Source of the DNA: Flavobacterium hydatis
Lineage (GTDB): Bacteria; Bacteroidota; Bacteroidia; Flavobacteriales; Flavobacteriaceae
DNA: 64,000 bases
Assembly: GCF_000737695.1 (NCBI RefSeq)
Contig: NZ_JPRM01000021.1
Span: 1-64,000, forward strand
Reading direction: 5' to 3'
The notes beneath the pieces were generated by a model. The model was not told the origin of the DNA. It saw only the letters and a program-made list of their open reading frames with translations, and ran no database searches. Below are positions 6,982 through 16,295 of this stretch, piece by piece (position 1 is the stretch's first letter; each line of letters starts with the position of its first letter). A program made the position numbers and the translations under genes.

Positions 6982-8124
6982 TTACCTCGGTATCTGTGGA
7001 CGTTCCATTTTGTATTGTCTTCCCGATAAGGTTTTAATAAAAGAAACTAAGGCTACAATCTCATCATCATCTAGGTTTAGCGGCTGCAACAATACATCAG
7101 TTTGCGGAAATAAAGGATCTGCTGCTTTCTCGCTTTCGTCTGGATCTATCATGTGCATTCCGCTATTGTATATATTAACAATACCAGTCATATTATCAAA
7201 CAAACCATTATGCATCCATGGTCCTGTGTACATGACATCGCGAAGTGAAGGCGTTCTAAATTTCCCGACATCTTCTGCCTTTTTAGTAATATGATAAAGT
7301 CCTAAATCTTCATAGTCTCTTTTGTAATAGGTAAGTCCTATATTGTGGAATGATTCATCGGTAAAATATTTCCCCGAATGGCAATTCATACAACGTGCTT
7401 TGGTACGGAAAAGATGCAAGCCTTGTATTTCCTGATCAGATAATTGACTGTAATCTCCATCGATAAAAGCGTCAAATCGGCTTCTTTTGCTTAGTATTGT
7501 TTTTTGGAAAGTTGCCAATGATTGCAGGATTTTCTCATAAGTAACATTGGCATTTCCGTAGGCATTCTGAAATAAAACCGCGTAGCCTTTAACATTTTTT
7601 ATCTTTTTAGCCAGACTTTTTGCATCCATATTCATTTCATGATGTGCCGTAATTGGTCCTTGCGCCTGCTCTTCTAACGTTGTTGCGCGACCATCCCAAA
7701 AGAATGATTTTCGGGCATTAATATTATACAAAGACGGTGTATTGCGCTTGCCTTGCAAATGGTCATTACCCAAAGATACCTCTCTCCCATCTCCCCAAGC
7801 CAGTTCTGGATCGTGGCAGCTACTACAAGAAACCTGATTAGAACCTGAAAGTTTTGGGTCAAAAAAAAGCATCTGCCCAAGTATAACTTTAGGATCATCC
7901 ATCCTTTCGTAATAACTTGTATCCACATCTAGCGGTTCAAATTCTTGCCAAGTAACACCTTTGTCGATTGTTGGTTTTGGCCATTGATTTATTGGCTTGC
8001 TATAAAGTTCGCGCCAATTGGTATTTGCCATTTTTTCGCTTATTGTAGCACTAAAACTCAATAACGAATGTACAATACCAATGGATAGAATAAGAAAAAG
8101 TGTTTTTAATAAAATAGACTTCAT
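6982..8124 (-). CDS. di-heme cytochrome c peroxidase (MauG/CcpA family)
   Basis: A 380-residue periplasmic enzyme of the di-heme peroxidase family, which reduces H2O2 with electrons from cytochrome c or carries out MauG-like oxidations. Two CxxCH heme sites are visible: CSSCH at residues 100-104 and CMNCH at 245-249. Family-typical sequences are LFFDPKLSGS, RNTPSLYNI, FFWDGRA, FRTPSLRDV and GPWMHNGLF, with a distal axial Met possible in the last third. The N-terminus has a hydrophobic export segment. I chose ATG at 8124 over the upstream TTG at 8148 because it places the basic residues directly before the hydrophobic core. It is the last gene of the TonB-receptor operon, 31 nt after the barrel gene. 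Confidence 0.9.
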   Translation of the reverse strand: MKSILLKTLFLILSIGIVHSLLSFSATISEKMANTNWRELYSKPINQWPKPTIDKGVTWQEFEPLDVDTSYYERMDDPKVILGQMLFFDPKLSGSNQVSCSSCHDPELAWGDGREVSLGNDHLQGKRNTPSLYNINARKSFFWDGRATTLEEQAQGPITAHHEMNMDAKSLAKKIKNVKGYAVLFQNAYGNANVTYEKILQSLATFQKTILSKRSRFDAFIDGDYSQLSDQEIQGLHLFRTKARCMNCHSGKYFTDESFHNIGLTYYKRDYEDLGLYHITKKAEDVGKFRTPSLRDVMYTGPWMHNGLFDNMTGIVNIYNSGMHMIDPDESEKAADPLFPQTDVLLQPLNLDDDEIVALVSFIKTLSGRQYKMERPQIPR

Positions 8125-8154
8125 TATAAAGTAATAGAAATTTTGCAATGCTTA

Positions 8155-9666
8155 TTAAAACGTCATTCCTAGTGACATTTGAAAATAAGTATTGTTTATG
8201 TTTTTAGAATAATTGTAGTAATCCAAACCAGTTTTGACGAAAAAATTAAGCTCTGCTTCATATTTGTAATCCCATCGTGCTGTTAGATTTACTTTAGTAT
8301 AGGCTGATGATAAGTAAGCAAAATTATAATCTAACATTTCAAAAATTTGATTTGTATTTATGCGGTCACTAAGTTTCATTTTTGAATCTAAAGCCCAACT
8401 ATGTTCTAAAGATGTTGAGACTTTAATTAATGATTGTGATATAAGTTTTGACACAGAAAAATCTAATCGGCCAATTCCTTGCTGAATATCAATAGTTCTT
8501 AAGGGATCGATATACTTTGTGGCTGTATTTTTAAGATTAAAACTTGGCTCAACAGACCATGATAATTCTGGGTTAAGAATACTGTACAAGCCTGAAAATA
8601 TAACCGATGTAACTTGATTGATATATTTAGTTGCTTCGGATATTTTGATGTAAGATGATGAAGTTTTGTTATCGAATATGTTTTCGGTTCCTGCTCGGTC
8701 TATATAATAAAATCCGATTTTTGTACCCCAAGCCTTTTCTTCTGATTTTTTTAAATAAGAAAGTTCTCCATCATAACGTTTTTCCAAAATACTGGATGCA
8801 ATAAGGTTTTGAAATTCGGTCATTATTTTTTCATAATCAAAATGGTTGTAGCCAATAGATAAAGCAAATCCATTCCTGTCTTTTGGGAATAATTGCACGT
8901 TTGCGCCATATCCTTTCCCATCATAATAAGAGCTCAGTTTGTTTCCTGTAAGTAGGTTGTTATACACTCCAAGTCCTGTCATATGGTAAACTGCCGGGGC
9001 ACCTAACTCACTAAAGAATTTTAAATTATTAGACTGTGTGTATTTTTGCAAATTAATAGCTGATCCTATCGCATAATGATTTCCTATGTTTCGGGATATT
9101 CCGAGTGCTACTTTTAGATCCGAAACTGTATTTTTAGGTCTGGGATCTATATCTCGGTATTCCATCAAGGCACGATATTCGGCAACGATTCCTAGTGTCA
9201 TTTTTTGATATCCTTTAGAATATCCTCCTCTAAAAGAATATTCTTCAAAAGAGAGATCCCCTCCTATAGAATCGGCAGTTACATAAGGATATATTATCTG
9301 ATAATCTGAGCTTTCGTTCCAACGCACATTTTTGCGTAGACCATTTTTATAGTTTGCATTTCCCCAAACCGTATTTTTAGTATCAATCTTATAATAGGAT
9401 TGTGCGTTAATAAGAAACTCACCAATACCGTTTCCTAATTGCTGAATATTGGTTTGCTGCGATGAAGCATTATAACCCGTGCTAAACTCTGATAAGGAAT
9501 AGCGTCGAGCATATTGCATATTTGCAGGATTTGTATAAAATGCGCTAGAAAAATTATTCTCAGGAGCTAAATTTTCATGAATCCGAATTAGAACCGAAGT
9601 ACTATCCTGTGCATGAAGCATAGCTGAACTAAAAATAATAAATAGAAAGATGGAACGAAAACTCAT
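8155..9666 (-). CDS. outer-membrane protein of the DUF6850 type
   Basis: A 503-residue protein with a signal peptide (MSFRSIFLFIIFSSAMLHA, then QD) and a body of alternating amphipathic beta strands ending in an aromatic residue (FQMSLGMTF), as expected for a large outer-membrane barrel. Motifs such as FYTNPANMQYARRYSLSEF and GGYSKGYQKMTLGIVAEYRA match what I recall of DUF6850, a family found beside TonB receptors and DUF4876 lipoproteins in Bacteroidota. The exact role is unknown. It is third in the operon, 10 nt after the DUF4876 gene. Confidence 0.7.
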   Translation of the reverse strand: MSFRSIFLFIIFSSAMLHAQDSTSVLIRIHENLAPENNFSSAFYTNPANMQYARRYSLSEFSTGYNASSQQTNIQQLGNGIGEFLINAQSYYKIDTKNTVWGNANYKNGLRKNVRWNESSDYQIIYPYVTADSIGGDLSFEEYSFRGGYSKGYQKMTLGIVAEYRALMEYRDIDPRPKNTVSDLKVALGISRNIGNHYAIGSAINLQKYTQSNNLKFFSELGAPAVYHMTGLGVYNNLLTGNKLSSYYDGKGYGANVQLFPKDRNGFALSIGYNHFDYEKIMTEFQNLIASSILEKRYDGELSYLKKSEEKAWGTKIGFYYIDRAGTENIFDNKTSSSYIKISEATKYINQVTSVIFSGLYSILNPELSWSVEPSFNLKNTATKYIDPLRTIDIQQGIGRLDFSVSKLISQSLIKVSTSLEHSWALDSKMKLSDRINTNQIFEMLDYNFAYLSSAYTKVNLTARWDYKYEAELNFFVKTGLDYYNYSKNINNTYFQMSLGMTF

Positions 9667-9676
9667 GATTAAATTA

Positions 9677-10885
9677 TTAATTCATTAAAGATGGTTTAGC
9701 CTCTGGGCTAAAATCTAAAGTAGAGTTATTGGTATCCTTCAATTCTTTTTTACCTTTTGAATTTGTTGAAAGTACTTTACGACGAATACTTTTCCCGTAA
9801 CGACTTTGGTCAGCATCCACTTTTCCGCAGAATGTCCATCCCATGTCTAATGATGGATCTGTAACAATCCATTGAAATTCCGATGCAACACTTAGATTTA
9901 CAGCATCTACAATCCATGTATTAGGAATAGAATAAACACTCTCTCCCATAGGATAACTTTCTCCTCCTACTACCAAGTTATATTCATAATCATACGTGTA
10001 ATCTGCTAAATAAGTGCTTTTGTTTATTGGCAAACGAGCTATAACAAAACTCTTGAATCCTCTGTTATGAACTACCATCGATGAGAATAAATTCTCCATA
10101 TTAGGAACCGCAGGATTATCTACATCATCGGCATCTTCTGTGTAAAACTCAAAATTAGCTGTTCTTAAATCAATCGAACTTGGGTTGTATTCTTTATGAT
10201 TAATTGCATCTTCGGCAATTATAAAAAATCCGCCTGGAGCAATAGGATATGTAGTTCCTGTTCCAGGGACAATAGCAATTGCCGATGCTGCAAAAGATTT
10301 TGCCATAATATTAGGCGTATAAGCCTGTTTTTCTGTGGTCATAAATTCCGATTGGGCAATCATTAATCCATCTGCGTATAATATCTTATCTGTATTGTTG
10401 TAAATTTTAAAGTATTTGTCTCCCAGATATTGTTTTCCTTCGGCAGTTTTTGTTCCTGTAAAAAATACCTCTTCGATAATAAAATCAGATTGGCTTGTTT
10501 TCAGAAAAAGATTTAAGGAAACCAGCGCTGTTTTTCCTGTAATAACAACCGATTCTTTATAACCACTTACAGCTGCCTCAACAGTGCTTTGACCTGCTGA
10601 ATAATGAATTTTTCCGTTGATGGAAATCTCATAAGATCCCTCGTTTAATTCGATAGAAAGATCATTATTTACAAATGATTTACTCTCTGTTACTTTTCCT
10701 GTATTAAGCTCTTTAAAAGATACCGAAAGGTTAGAAAGTGCAACATTATTTAAATCTTCTGGGTTAACAAGTCTTAGGGTTAGAGCTGTTTGTTTGTTGC
10801 TATAGTTATCATCATCTTTTGAGCAAGATTGTAGTAAAGCCATTATGGCCATTGTGAGATAAATGGGTAATAATTTAATTTTCAT
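9677..10885 (-). CDS. DUF4876 surface lipoprotein
   Basis: A 402-residue lipoprotein. The lipobox LLQSC places the lipidated Cys near residue 21. It is followed by SKDDD, which agrees with the K-(D/E)2 export signal described for Capnocytophaga surface lipoproteins, so the protein probably faces outward. Residues about 35-120 form a beta-sandwich resembling a regulatory-like domain (LTLRLVNPEDLNNVALSNLS). The rest (FIIEEVFFTGTKTAEGKQYL, then GDKYFKIYNNTDKILYADGL) matches DUF4876. It sits 28 nt after the TonB receptor and is probably its extracellular ligand-capturing partner, by analogy with SusD-like proteins; the ligand is not known. Confidence 0.75.
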   Translation of the reverse strand: MKIKLLPIYLTMAIMALLQSCSKDDDNYSNKQTALTLRLVNPEDLNNVALSNLSVSFKELNTGKVTESKSFVNNDLSIELNEGSYEISINGKIHYSAGQSTVEAAVSGYKESVVITGKTALVSLNLFLKTSQSDFIIEEVFFTGTKTAEGKQYLGDKYFKIYNNTDKILYADGLMIAQSEFMTTEKQAYTPNIMAKSFAASAIAIVPGTGTTYPIAPGGFFIIAEDAINHKEYNPSSIDLRTANFEFYTEDADDVDNPAVPNMENLFSSMVVHNRGFKSFVIARLPINKSTYLADYTYDYEYNLVVGGESYPMGESVYSIPNTWIVDAVNLSVASEFQWIVTDPSLDMGWTFCGKVDADQSRYGKSIRRKVLSTNSKGKKELKDTNNSTLDFSPEAKPSLMN

Positions 10886-10913
10886 AATCGAGGTATTTAT
10901 TTAATATTAAAGG

Positions 10914-13730
10914 TTATAAATTCAAGTTTAATTCCATCCCGAAATAAGGAGAAGTAAGCCCTCTTTGCTCTATCTTCTGTCCATTGATTTCGTAATTCTG
11001 ATAGTAACTAAAGAGTCGGTTAACGAACATTGATATTCTGATTTTTTTATAAAAGTCTTTTGAGATTTTTAAATTCATATTCATCGACATTGGGATGGTT
11101 CTTTTCTGAAATAAATCTTCGTTGTATTTTATATCCAGCCATTGCAAAATAGGATCTGATTTATCTTTTTCGAGATAAGGATATTGTTCTCCCGAAGGAT
11201 TTATATAAGAAATCGGTGTTCCGTTCATAGGGGTAGATTGGTTGCTTTTAAACCACATAAATTGAAAGGAACTCGAGAACTCTAAACCAAGTGAAGGGAT
11301 ATAAGTATCGACAATTAAGTTTGTGTTTAATTGCTGTTTTATAGAACCATCATCCCACTGATAAAGTCCTAAATAAGGAAGTCGTTTGCCATTAATAATG
11401 ATATCTTTTTGTCCGCTTTTATAAACAGGATTACTATTTGTATATGTTGTTTTAAACCAAGCTCCATTTACAGTAAATCGCGTATTTATAGCTTTAAAAC
11501 GTTTAGACGAAAACTGAAATTCAACACCACTTTTAAGCAGTTTACTTCCGTTGTTTGTAATGTTGTAAGTGGTTAATAAAGTATCCATTACAAAACTCAT
11601 TTCGGCAAGATCAGGTTGCGATGTTAATGCAGAAGAATCTATAGAACTACTATCGTATTTTTTATAGGAAAGTGCATGATATCGTGAACCATTTCGGAAT
11701 CCAGAATCTAAACGTTCGTTAAAATAAGTAACCGAGAATCGATTATTATCATAAGAGAAATCAGTACGAACTTCCCATTTCTTATTTATTGCTGGCGTTA
11801 AATCATAATTTATTGCTGACGTTTTATAAGTCATTAAATTGATTCTTCGGTATTCGGGAGTATTATGATAATAATTAAGCTGTACCAAATCATTATACAC
11901 ATAATCGGGATAAAGCTGCGCCAATGTTGGGAACTTGGTATATTGCCCTGCTCCTACTGTAAATTCTGTTTTTAATGCATGTTTCCCTATCTGGAAAGAC
12001 GGAAGTACCCATTGTGCATTAATTCTAGGATCTAAATAATATTTTCCGTGTATGGCATAAGCCGATGGCACATTTAATAATGACATGGCTCGAATACCGC
12101 CCGCCATGTTTAATTGATGTTTTCCTAAAGGAATTGTAATAGCATCTTCGGCAAAAAAAGCAATATCTGTACTGGCAGGAATATCCTTGTAGGATCTTGG
12201 GCGTGTTGTCATTTCTGGAGATGGCGGATGGGTTGTATCATAAACCTGACCTTTCCCGTTATTCTTAGAATATGTCCACTCCGAACCCGCTTTTAAAGCA
12301 TGTTTTATTCCGAATAAGCGAACCTCAAAATCTCCCATTGCTTTAAGAAAAGCATCAAATGGTTTCCCATCAACCAGAAGTTCTGAGGCGTATTGTGGCG
12401 TTAAAAAAATACCGTCGGATTCTCCTTGTTCCGTATTATTAGGTATCGCAGTAGCATTTGTTACTTGTACCCATTTGGTTTGTTCGATTTTATCATATTG
12501 CTGACTAAGTGATGTAGATACTTGAATCGATTTTAAAAATCGTGATGTTTTAAAGTCTAAGTCGAAAGAATTGGCTACAGAAAATCGATTATAATCAGAA
12601 CTATATCTGTCTGTTTTTGCATAACCCACATTTGGGTCTGCTTTCTCATTATCCATCGAGCCACTATAATCTAAACTAGAATCCCATTGAAGCAAATGTG
12701 AATCATTCTCCCATGTTTTTTGTGCTCGTATAGATGCTGTGATTCTTTTGTAGTTTTCGAAACTATTACGAGGATCCGATTTTGCATCGAGATAATCAAG
12801 TCCAACATTTAATACAAATCGTTTTTCTTCAGATTCAAATCCTTTCCCTAAATAATACAGTTTACTAAATTCATCTGCTTTAAAGCGAGATTCCCAATTA
12901 CTGCGTCCTCTTTTTCGTTTAATTTTAATAAGTCCGCTGGTTAAATCACCATATTCTACAGAAGGAATACCTCTTATAATTTCGACTTTCTCAATTTGAT
13001 CTGTAGATATAGAACGCATATCTACCCCTTTAGAAGTTGTGTTTCTGCGTGTATTTGCATAGCCAGAACCCGGAGTAATAGTCATTCTTGGTCCTGTCGA
13101 ATATTGCAAATTTGCATCGGTGTTAAGAGGAATTCCGTCGATTACAAAAGCAGTTCCAAGAGATGAAATATCATAATTAGAATCGGCTATCCCTACTTCT
13201 CTTAATTTAATATGATTTGAAGCATTAAACACAGGATCTTTGGAGCGTCCGCCAGGTAATAATTCTAATAAATCTGTAAAGCTCGAAGGCTGCAAATGTT
13301 GCATCGCTCTTTTATCAATAATAGAAGTACTTGTCAATCCTCGGGATTCTGTAGCCGTGATAACAACTTCGTTTAGCTCAATACTTGCAGGTTTTAATTC
13401 TAAAGACAAGCTTTGATTGGTTGTAAATTCCAGCTTCTTTTCGATGGTTTCGTAACCTGTATGTGATAGTTTTATTTTGTAACTACCATTTGCAATAGCA
13501 TTCAAGACAATACTTCCAAAATCGTCTGATTGTATTTCGTGTTTCTTAGATAATCCTTCTACAGTTAGTAAAGCCCCTTTTATGGGTAGTTTACTTTCGG
13601 CATCTTTAACGGTAATCTGAATAGTTGATTTATCTATATTTTGTGTAAAACCAAGGTTAGAAAATAAGATAAATAATAACAGAATAATGCTTTTAGAAAA
13701 TATGGATGGGAGACTATTACAATAAGTCAT
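10914..13730 (-). CDS. TonB-dependent outer-membrane receptor
   Basis: A 938-residue receptor of the SusC/CirA-like superfamily. After a signal peptide (residues about 7-29) there is a carboxypeptidase-regulatory-like domain (about 32-115; IQITVKDAESKLPIKGALLT, SHTGYETIEKKLEF). A plug domain follows (about 120-265; ELNEVVITATESRGLTSTSI, FTDLLELLPGG, FVIDGIPLN, IEKVEIIRGIPSVEYGDLTSG), then a 22-strand-type barrel ending NGQKIEQRGLTSPYFGMELN. Substrate import depends on TonB-ExbBD elsewhere. The operon (receptor, DUF4876 lipoprotein, DUF6850 barrel, di-heme peroxidase) suggests a redox-active metal or heme-related ligand. A TATATTTG box at 13795-13788 is a plausible promoter element. Confidence 0.92.
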   Translation of the reverse strand: MTYCNSLPSIFSKSIILLLFILFSNLGFTQNIDKSTIQITVKDAESKLPIKGALLTVEGLSKKHEIQSDDFGSIVLNAIANGSYKIKLSHTGYETIEKKLEFTTNQSLSLELKPASIELNEVVITATESRGLTSTSIIDKRAMQHLQPSSFTDLLELLPGGRSKDPVFNASNHIKLREVGIADSNYDISSLGTAFVIDGIPLNTDANLQYSTGPRMTITPGSGYANTRRNTTSKGVDMRSISTDQIEKVEIIRGIPSVEYGDLTSGLIKIKRKRGRSNWESRFKADEFSKLYYLGKGFESEEKRFVLNVGLDYLDAKSDPRNSFENYKRITASIRAQKTWENDSHLLQWDSSLDYSGSMDNEKADPNVGYAKTDRYSSDYNRFSVANSFDLDFKTSRFLKSIQVSTSLSQQYDKIEQTKWVQVTNATAIPNNTEQGESDGIFLTPQYASELLVDGKPFDAFLKAMGDFEVRLFGIKHALKAGSEWTYSKNNGKGQVYDTTHPPSPEMTTRPRSYKDIPASTDIAFFAEDAITIPLGKHQLNMAGGIRAMSLLNVPSAYAIHGKYYLDPRINAQWVLPSFQIGKHALKTEFTVGAGQYTKFPTLAQLYPDYVYNDLVQLNYYHNTPEYRRINLMTYKTSAINYDLTPAINKKWEVRTDFSYDNNRFSVTYFNERLDSGFRNGSRYHALSYKKYDSSSIDSSALTSQPDLAEMSFVMDTLLTTYNITNNGSKLLKSGVEFQFSSKRFKAINTRFTVNGAWFKTTYTNSNPVYKSGQKDIIINGKRLPYLGLYQWDDGSIKQQLNTNLIVDTYIPSLGLEFSSSFQFMWFKSNQSTPMNGTPISYINPSGEQYPYLEKDKSDPILQWLDIKYNEDLFQKRTIPMSMNMNLKISKDFYKKIRISMFVNRLFSYYQNYEINGQKIEQRGLTSPYFGMELNLNL

Positions 13731-14180
13731 TGTAGTTAATTTGTAATGCAGTTATGTGGTATATAACAGAAAGGTGATTAAAAGTTGCAAATATAACTTA
13801 ATTTAGACTCGATAAAAATAGTAGGCTTTAAAAAATAAAATATCCCATATTTAAAGGGCTCGGCGTTCTTGTCTCTCCAAAAAATAAAACACTAATTATC
13901 AACTTCTTAATAGTTTGATTTATCAGATTTAGTCTCTAAAATAAATTTCTCCCTTAACCGCATGTGCGTATGAAAAAGAATACAAAGCAAATGTGATTTA
14001 GCATTTTTGTAGTTTACAATAACCGCTATACCAAAAGTTAAAGTTTAAAATCATGACATCTGATTATCAGTATTTAACTACATTTTAAATGTTTTAAAAC
14101 TAAATAATGAAAGAATAATTTTACAATATGATTTTAATTGCTGTAATTTGCGACAATTATTATCGTAATTATCTATTAAA
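13731..14180. promoter_or_regulatory. divergent promoter region
   Basis: This 450-bp gap lies between the minus-strand TonB-receptor operon and the + strand flavoprotein gene. The minus-strand TATATTTG at 13795-13788 fits a -7 element 58 nt before the receptor start. No good TTTG lies at the matching -33 distance, which may mean activator dependence. On the + strand only a weak TAATTTG-like sequence near 14144 is seen. No Fur-box-like palindrome was obvious. Confidence 0.4.
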
Positions 14181-15407
14181 ATGAAAAAACAACTATTAAT
14201 TATCGGAGGTGGGTTTGCAGGTTTTTGGAGTGCTTTAAGCGCAATACGTCAAAGTCGCGAACTAAAAAAGGAAAATGAATTAGAGGTAACTTTAGTTAAT
14301 ATGGATGAGTATATGACTATTCGCCCAAGATTATACGAGGTTTCTCTAGAAGGTTTAAGAGTCGAATTGAACAAATATTTTAAACCACTAGGTATTAATC
14401 TTATTATTGGTAAAGCCGAAATCATAGATCCTGAACAAAAAAAAGTAACAGTAGCTACCGAAAGCGGATCAAGACTACTGAGCTATGATTATCTGATTTT
14501 ATCGTCTGGAAGTGTCCTGAAAGCAATAAATATTCCTGGTATCGAAAACACATTTAATGTAGACACTTTTTATGGTGCTCAGAAACTAGAAGATCACTTA
14601 ATACAACTAGCCAATAAAAAATTTGAAGGCGATGGCGCTACAACTTTTGTAGTTGCAGGAAGCGGTTTAACAGGTCTGGAAGTAGCAACGGTTATCAAAG
14701 AAAAAGCAAATAAAATATTAGCCGATCTTGGTCAGGATGCCATAGAATTTGAAGTGGTACTTATCGAAAAGTCTGAAAAAATCGGAAGCTATTATGCTCC
14801 TGACGCACAAGATTATGTATTAGAAACATTAAAAGCCAAAAATATTAGCGTTGCAAATGGTGTGTATCTCGCTGCTGTAGAGAATAACGGAGCTACATTA
14901 AGCGATGGTCGTTTTATTCCTTCGCAAACGGTTATCTCGACAGTTGGATTAGTAGCAAGTTCGCTTTGTAACTTTTTTAAAGGAGAAAAAGACAAACTAG
15001 GACGTCTTCATGTAAATGAATATCTAAAACTAGAAGAATATCAAAATGTAATCGCTGCTGGCGATGTTGCTAATATTCCTGTAGATGACAAAGGAAATAG
15101 TTCGCTTATGGCTTGTCAGTTTTCTATGTTTCTTGGTAAATGGGCTGGGCATAATGCAGTTAACGACTTGTTCTCGCAACCGCTTAAACCGTACAGATAT
15201 ACAGATTATGTAACTTGTTTGGATTTAGGTCAGCAAGACGGAATGCTAACTAGTGGATGGGATCGCAAACTGGTTGCCAGCGGAATGGAAGGAAAGACTA
15301 TAAAAATGGAGGTTACTACAAAATTAATCTATCCTGCAGATGATGTTAAAGCTGCACTAGAAGAATCTTATCCTGAAGTTCCTAATGTTAGCGAAAAAGC
15401 TGTTTAA
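14181..15407 (+). CDS. NADH dehydrogenase type II-like FAD/NAD(P) oxidoreductase
   Basis: A 408-residue pyridine nucleotide-disulfide-type flavoprotein. The FAD-binding Rossmann motif IIGGGFAGFWSA is at residues 7-18, a second GxGxxG motif VVAGSGLTGLEVA near 157-169 binds NAD(P)H, and the FAD-closing motif NVIAAGDVAN is near 290-299. This is the NDH-2/NoxA-like arrangement, oxidising NADH and passing electrons to quinone or another acceptor. There is no redox-active CxxC. No transmembrane span is present, so it would be a peripheral inner-membrane enzyme. The regulator gene 264 nt downstream is separated from it by a MITE-like element. Confidence 0.8.
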   Translation: MKKQLLIIGGGFAGFWSALSAIRQSRELKKENELEVTLVNMDEYMTIRPRLYEVSLEGLRVELNKYFKPLGINLIIGKAEIIDPEQKKVTVATESGSRLLSYDYLILSSGSVLKAINIPGIENTFNVDTFYGAQKLEDHLIQLANKKFEGDGATTFVVAGSGLTGLEVATVIKEKANKILADLGQDAIEFEVVLIEKSEKIGSYYAPDAQDYVLETLKAKNISVANGVYLAAVENNGATLSDGRFIPSQTVISTVGLVASSLCNFFKGEKDKLGRLHVNEYLKLEEYQNVIAAGDVANIPVDDKGNSSLMACQFSMFLGKWAGHNAVNDLFSQPLKPYRYTDYVTCLDLGQQDGMLTSGWDRKLVASGMEGKTIKMEVTTKLIYPADDVKAALEESYPEVPNVSEKAV

Positions 15408-15670
15408 TATTGAAACTAACACGTTGGCGTAATTTTCAACACATAGAAACATAGTTTTTGTTTGCTTAAAAAAAGGCATTTCACTTATTTAAAATACACA
15501 TAGTTATATTATGTGAAAGAAATGTATTTCTTTTTGTCTCCTTTGCGATACATAAAATCTATGTTTCTATGTGTTTAATATTTTTTATGGCCCAAACGAA
15601 GCGAACAAACTAAGTAATTACAGCCAACGAATTAAAACTAGATTCTTATGTATTTTATAAAATTAATTGT
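15408..15670. other. intergenic region occupied by MITE-like copy 2
   Basis: A 263-bp gap between the flavoprotein and the Rrf2 regulator, of which 208 bp is the inverted-repeat element. The approximately 40 bases before the regulator ATG are AT-rich and lack a clear TAnnTTTG box. Confidence 0.5.
15422..15629. repeat. MITE-like inverted-repeat element, copy 2 (208 bp)
   Basis: Terminal repeats CGTTGGCGTAATT (15422-15434) and AATTACAGCCAACG (15616-15629). The inner arms AACACATAGAAACATAG and its complement, and the centre (CACTTATTTAAAATACACA, TATGTGAAAGAAATGTATTTC), match copy 1 in the same order. There is no coding potential. The sequence between the inner and outer right arms (GGCCCAAACGAAGCGAAC) is more diverged from copy 1. 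Confidence 0.75.
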
Positions 15671-16180
15671 ATGCCAACTTTAGGAAAGAATGTAGAATAT
15701 GCAATACACTCCTTGGTGTATTTAATAGATAATCCTGAGGGAATTACGATTACTGTACGTGATTTGGCTAATTTCCAGAACATATCAGAATCTTATCTCG
15801 CCAAGGCTTTTACTAAATTAAAAAAAGCAGGAGTTGTACGCTCGAATATAGGTGTAAAAGGCGGATATAAACTCGCCCGATCTGCATCTGAAATCACATT
15901 TCTGGATATTGTTCTAGCTGTAGAAGGGGAAATATCTTTTTTTGAATGTAACGAAATCAGAGGCAATTGTGTATTGCTAGACAAAGAAAATCTTCCTTGG
16001 AAAAAAGGTCAATATTGCGCCATACATCTGGCAATGATCGAGACTGAAAACAAGATAAAGGAATCGTTACAAGAAAAAAACCTGCAATGGGTTCATGATA
16101 CAATTCGTAGACAATACGGACAGGAAATGATTGATAAAACACAAAACTGGTTTCAGACAAACGTCTTTGATTCTAAATAG
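15671..16180 (+). CDS. Rrf2-family transcriptional regulator
   Basis: A 169-residue winged-helix regulator. The N-terminus (KNVEYAIHSLVYLID, then ITVRDLANFQNISESYLAKA and VRSNIGVKGGYKLAR) is the standard Rrf2 DNA-binding domain with the GxxGGY wing. Three cysteines at residues 93, 100 and 116 (C-x6-C-x15-C) lie where IscR/NsrR-type members hold an Fe-S cluster, although the spacing differs from IscR. A role in sensing redox state, NO or iron is therefore plausible. It lies in the same direction as the flavoprotein, which may be one of its targets. The C-terminal 40 residues are longer than in small Rrf2 proteins. Confidence 0.85.
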   Translation: MPTLGKNVEYAIHSLVYLIDNPEGITITVRDLANFQNISESYLAKAFTKLKKAGVVRSNIGVKGGYKLARSASEITFLDIVLAVEGEISFFECNEIRGNCVLLDKENLPWKKGQYCAIHLAMIETENKIKESLQEKNLQWVHDTIRRQYGQEMIDKTQNWFQTNVFDSK

Positions 16181-16221
16181 TTTTTGCTGAAGTTATAAGT
16201 TCAAATTCTTATTCTTGCAAC

Positions 16222-16268
16222 AAAAAAGTCCTTAAACATTAATTGATGTTAAAGGACTTTTTTTATTG
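16222..16268. terminator. bidirectional terminator between the Rrf2 and GNAT genes
   Basis: An 18-bp stem with one mismatch, AAAAAAGTCCTTAAACAT (16222-16239) against ATGTTAAAGGACTTTTTT, with a loop of about six bases and T or A runs on both flanks. It can stop both convergent genes. Confidence 0.8.
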
Positions 16269-16295
16269 AGATTCTGTCAAACCATATTATAACAA

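Noticed and set aside
15671..15984. Antisense frames within the Rrf2 gene
   Set aside because: The sense strand encodes a clear winged-helix regulator; the antisense frames lack family features.
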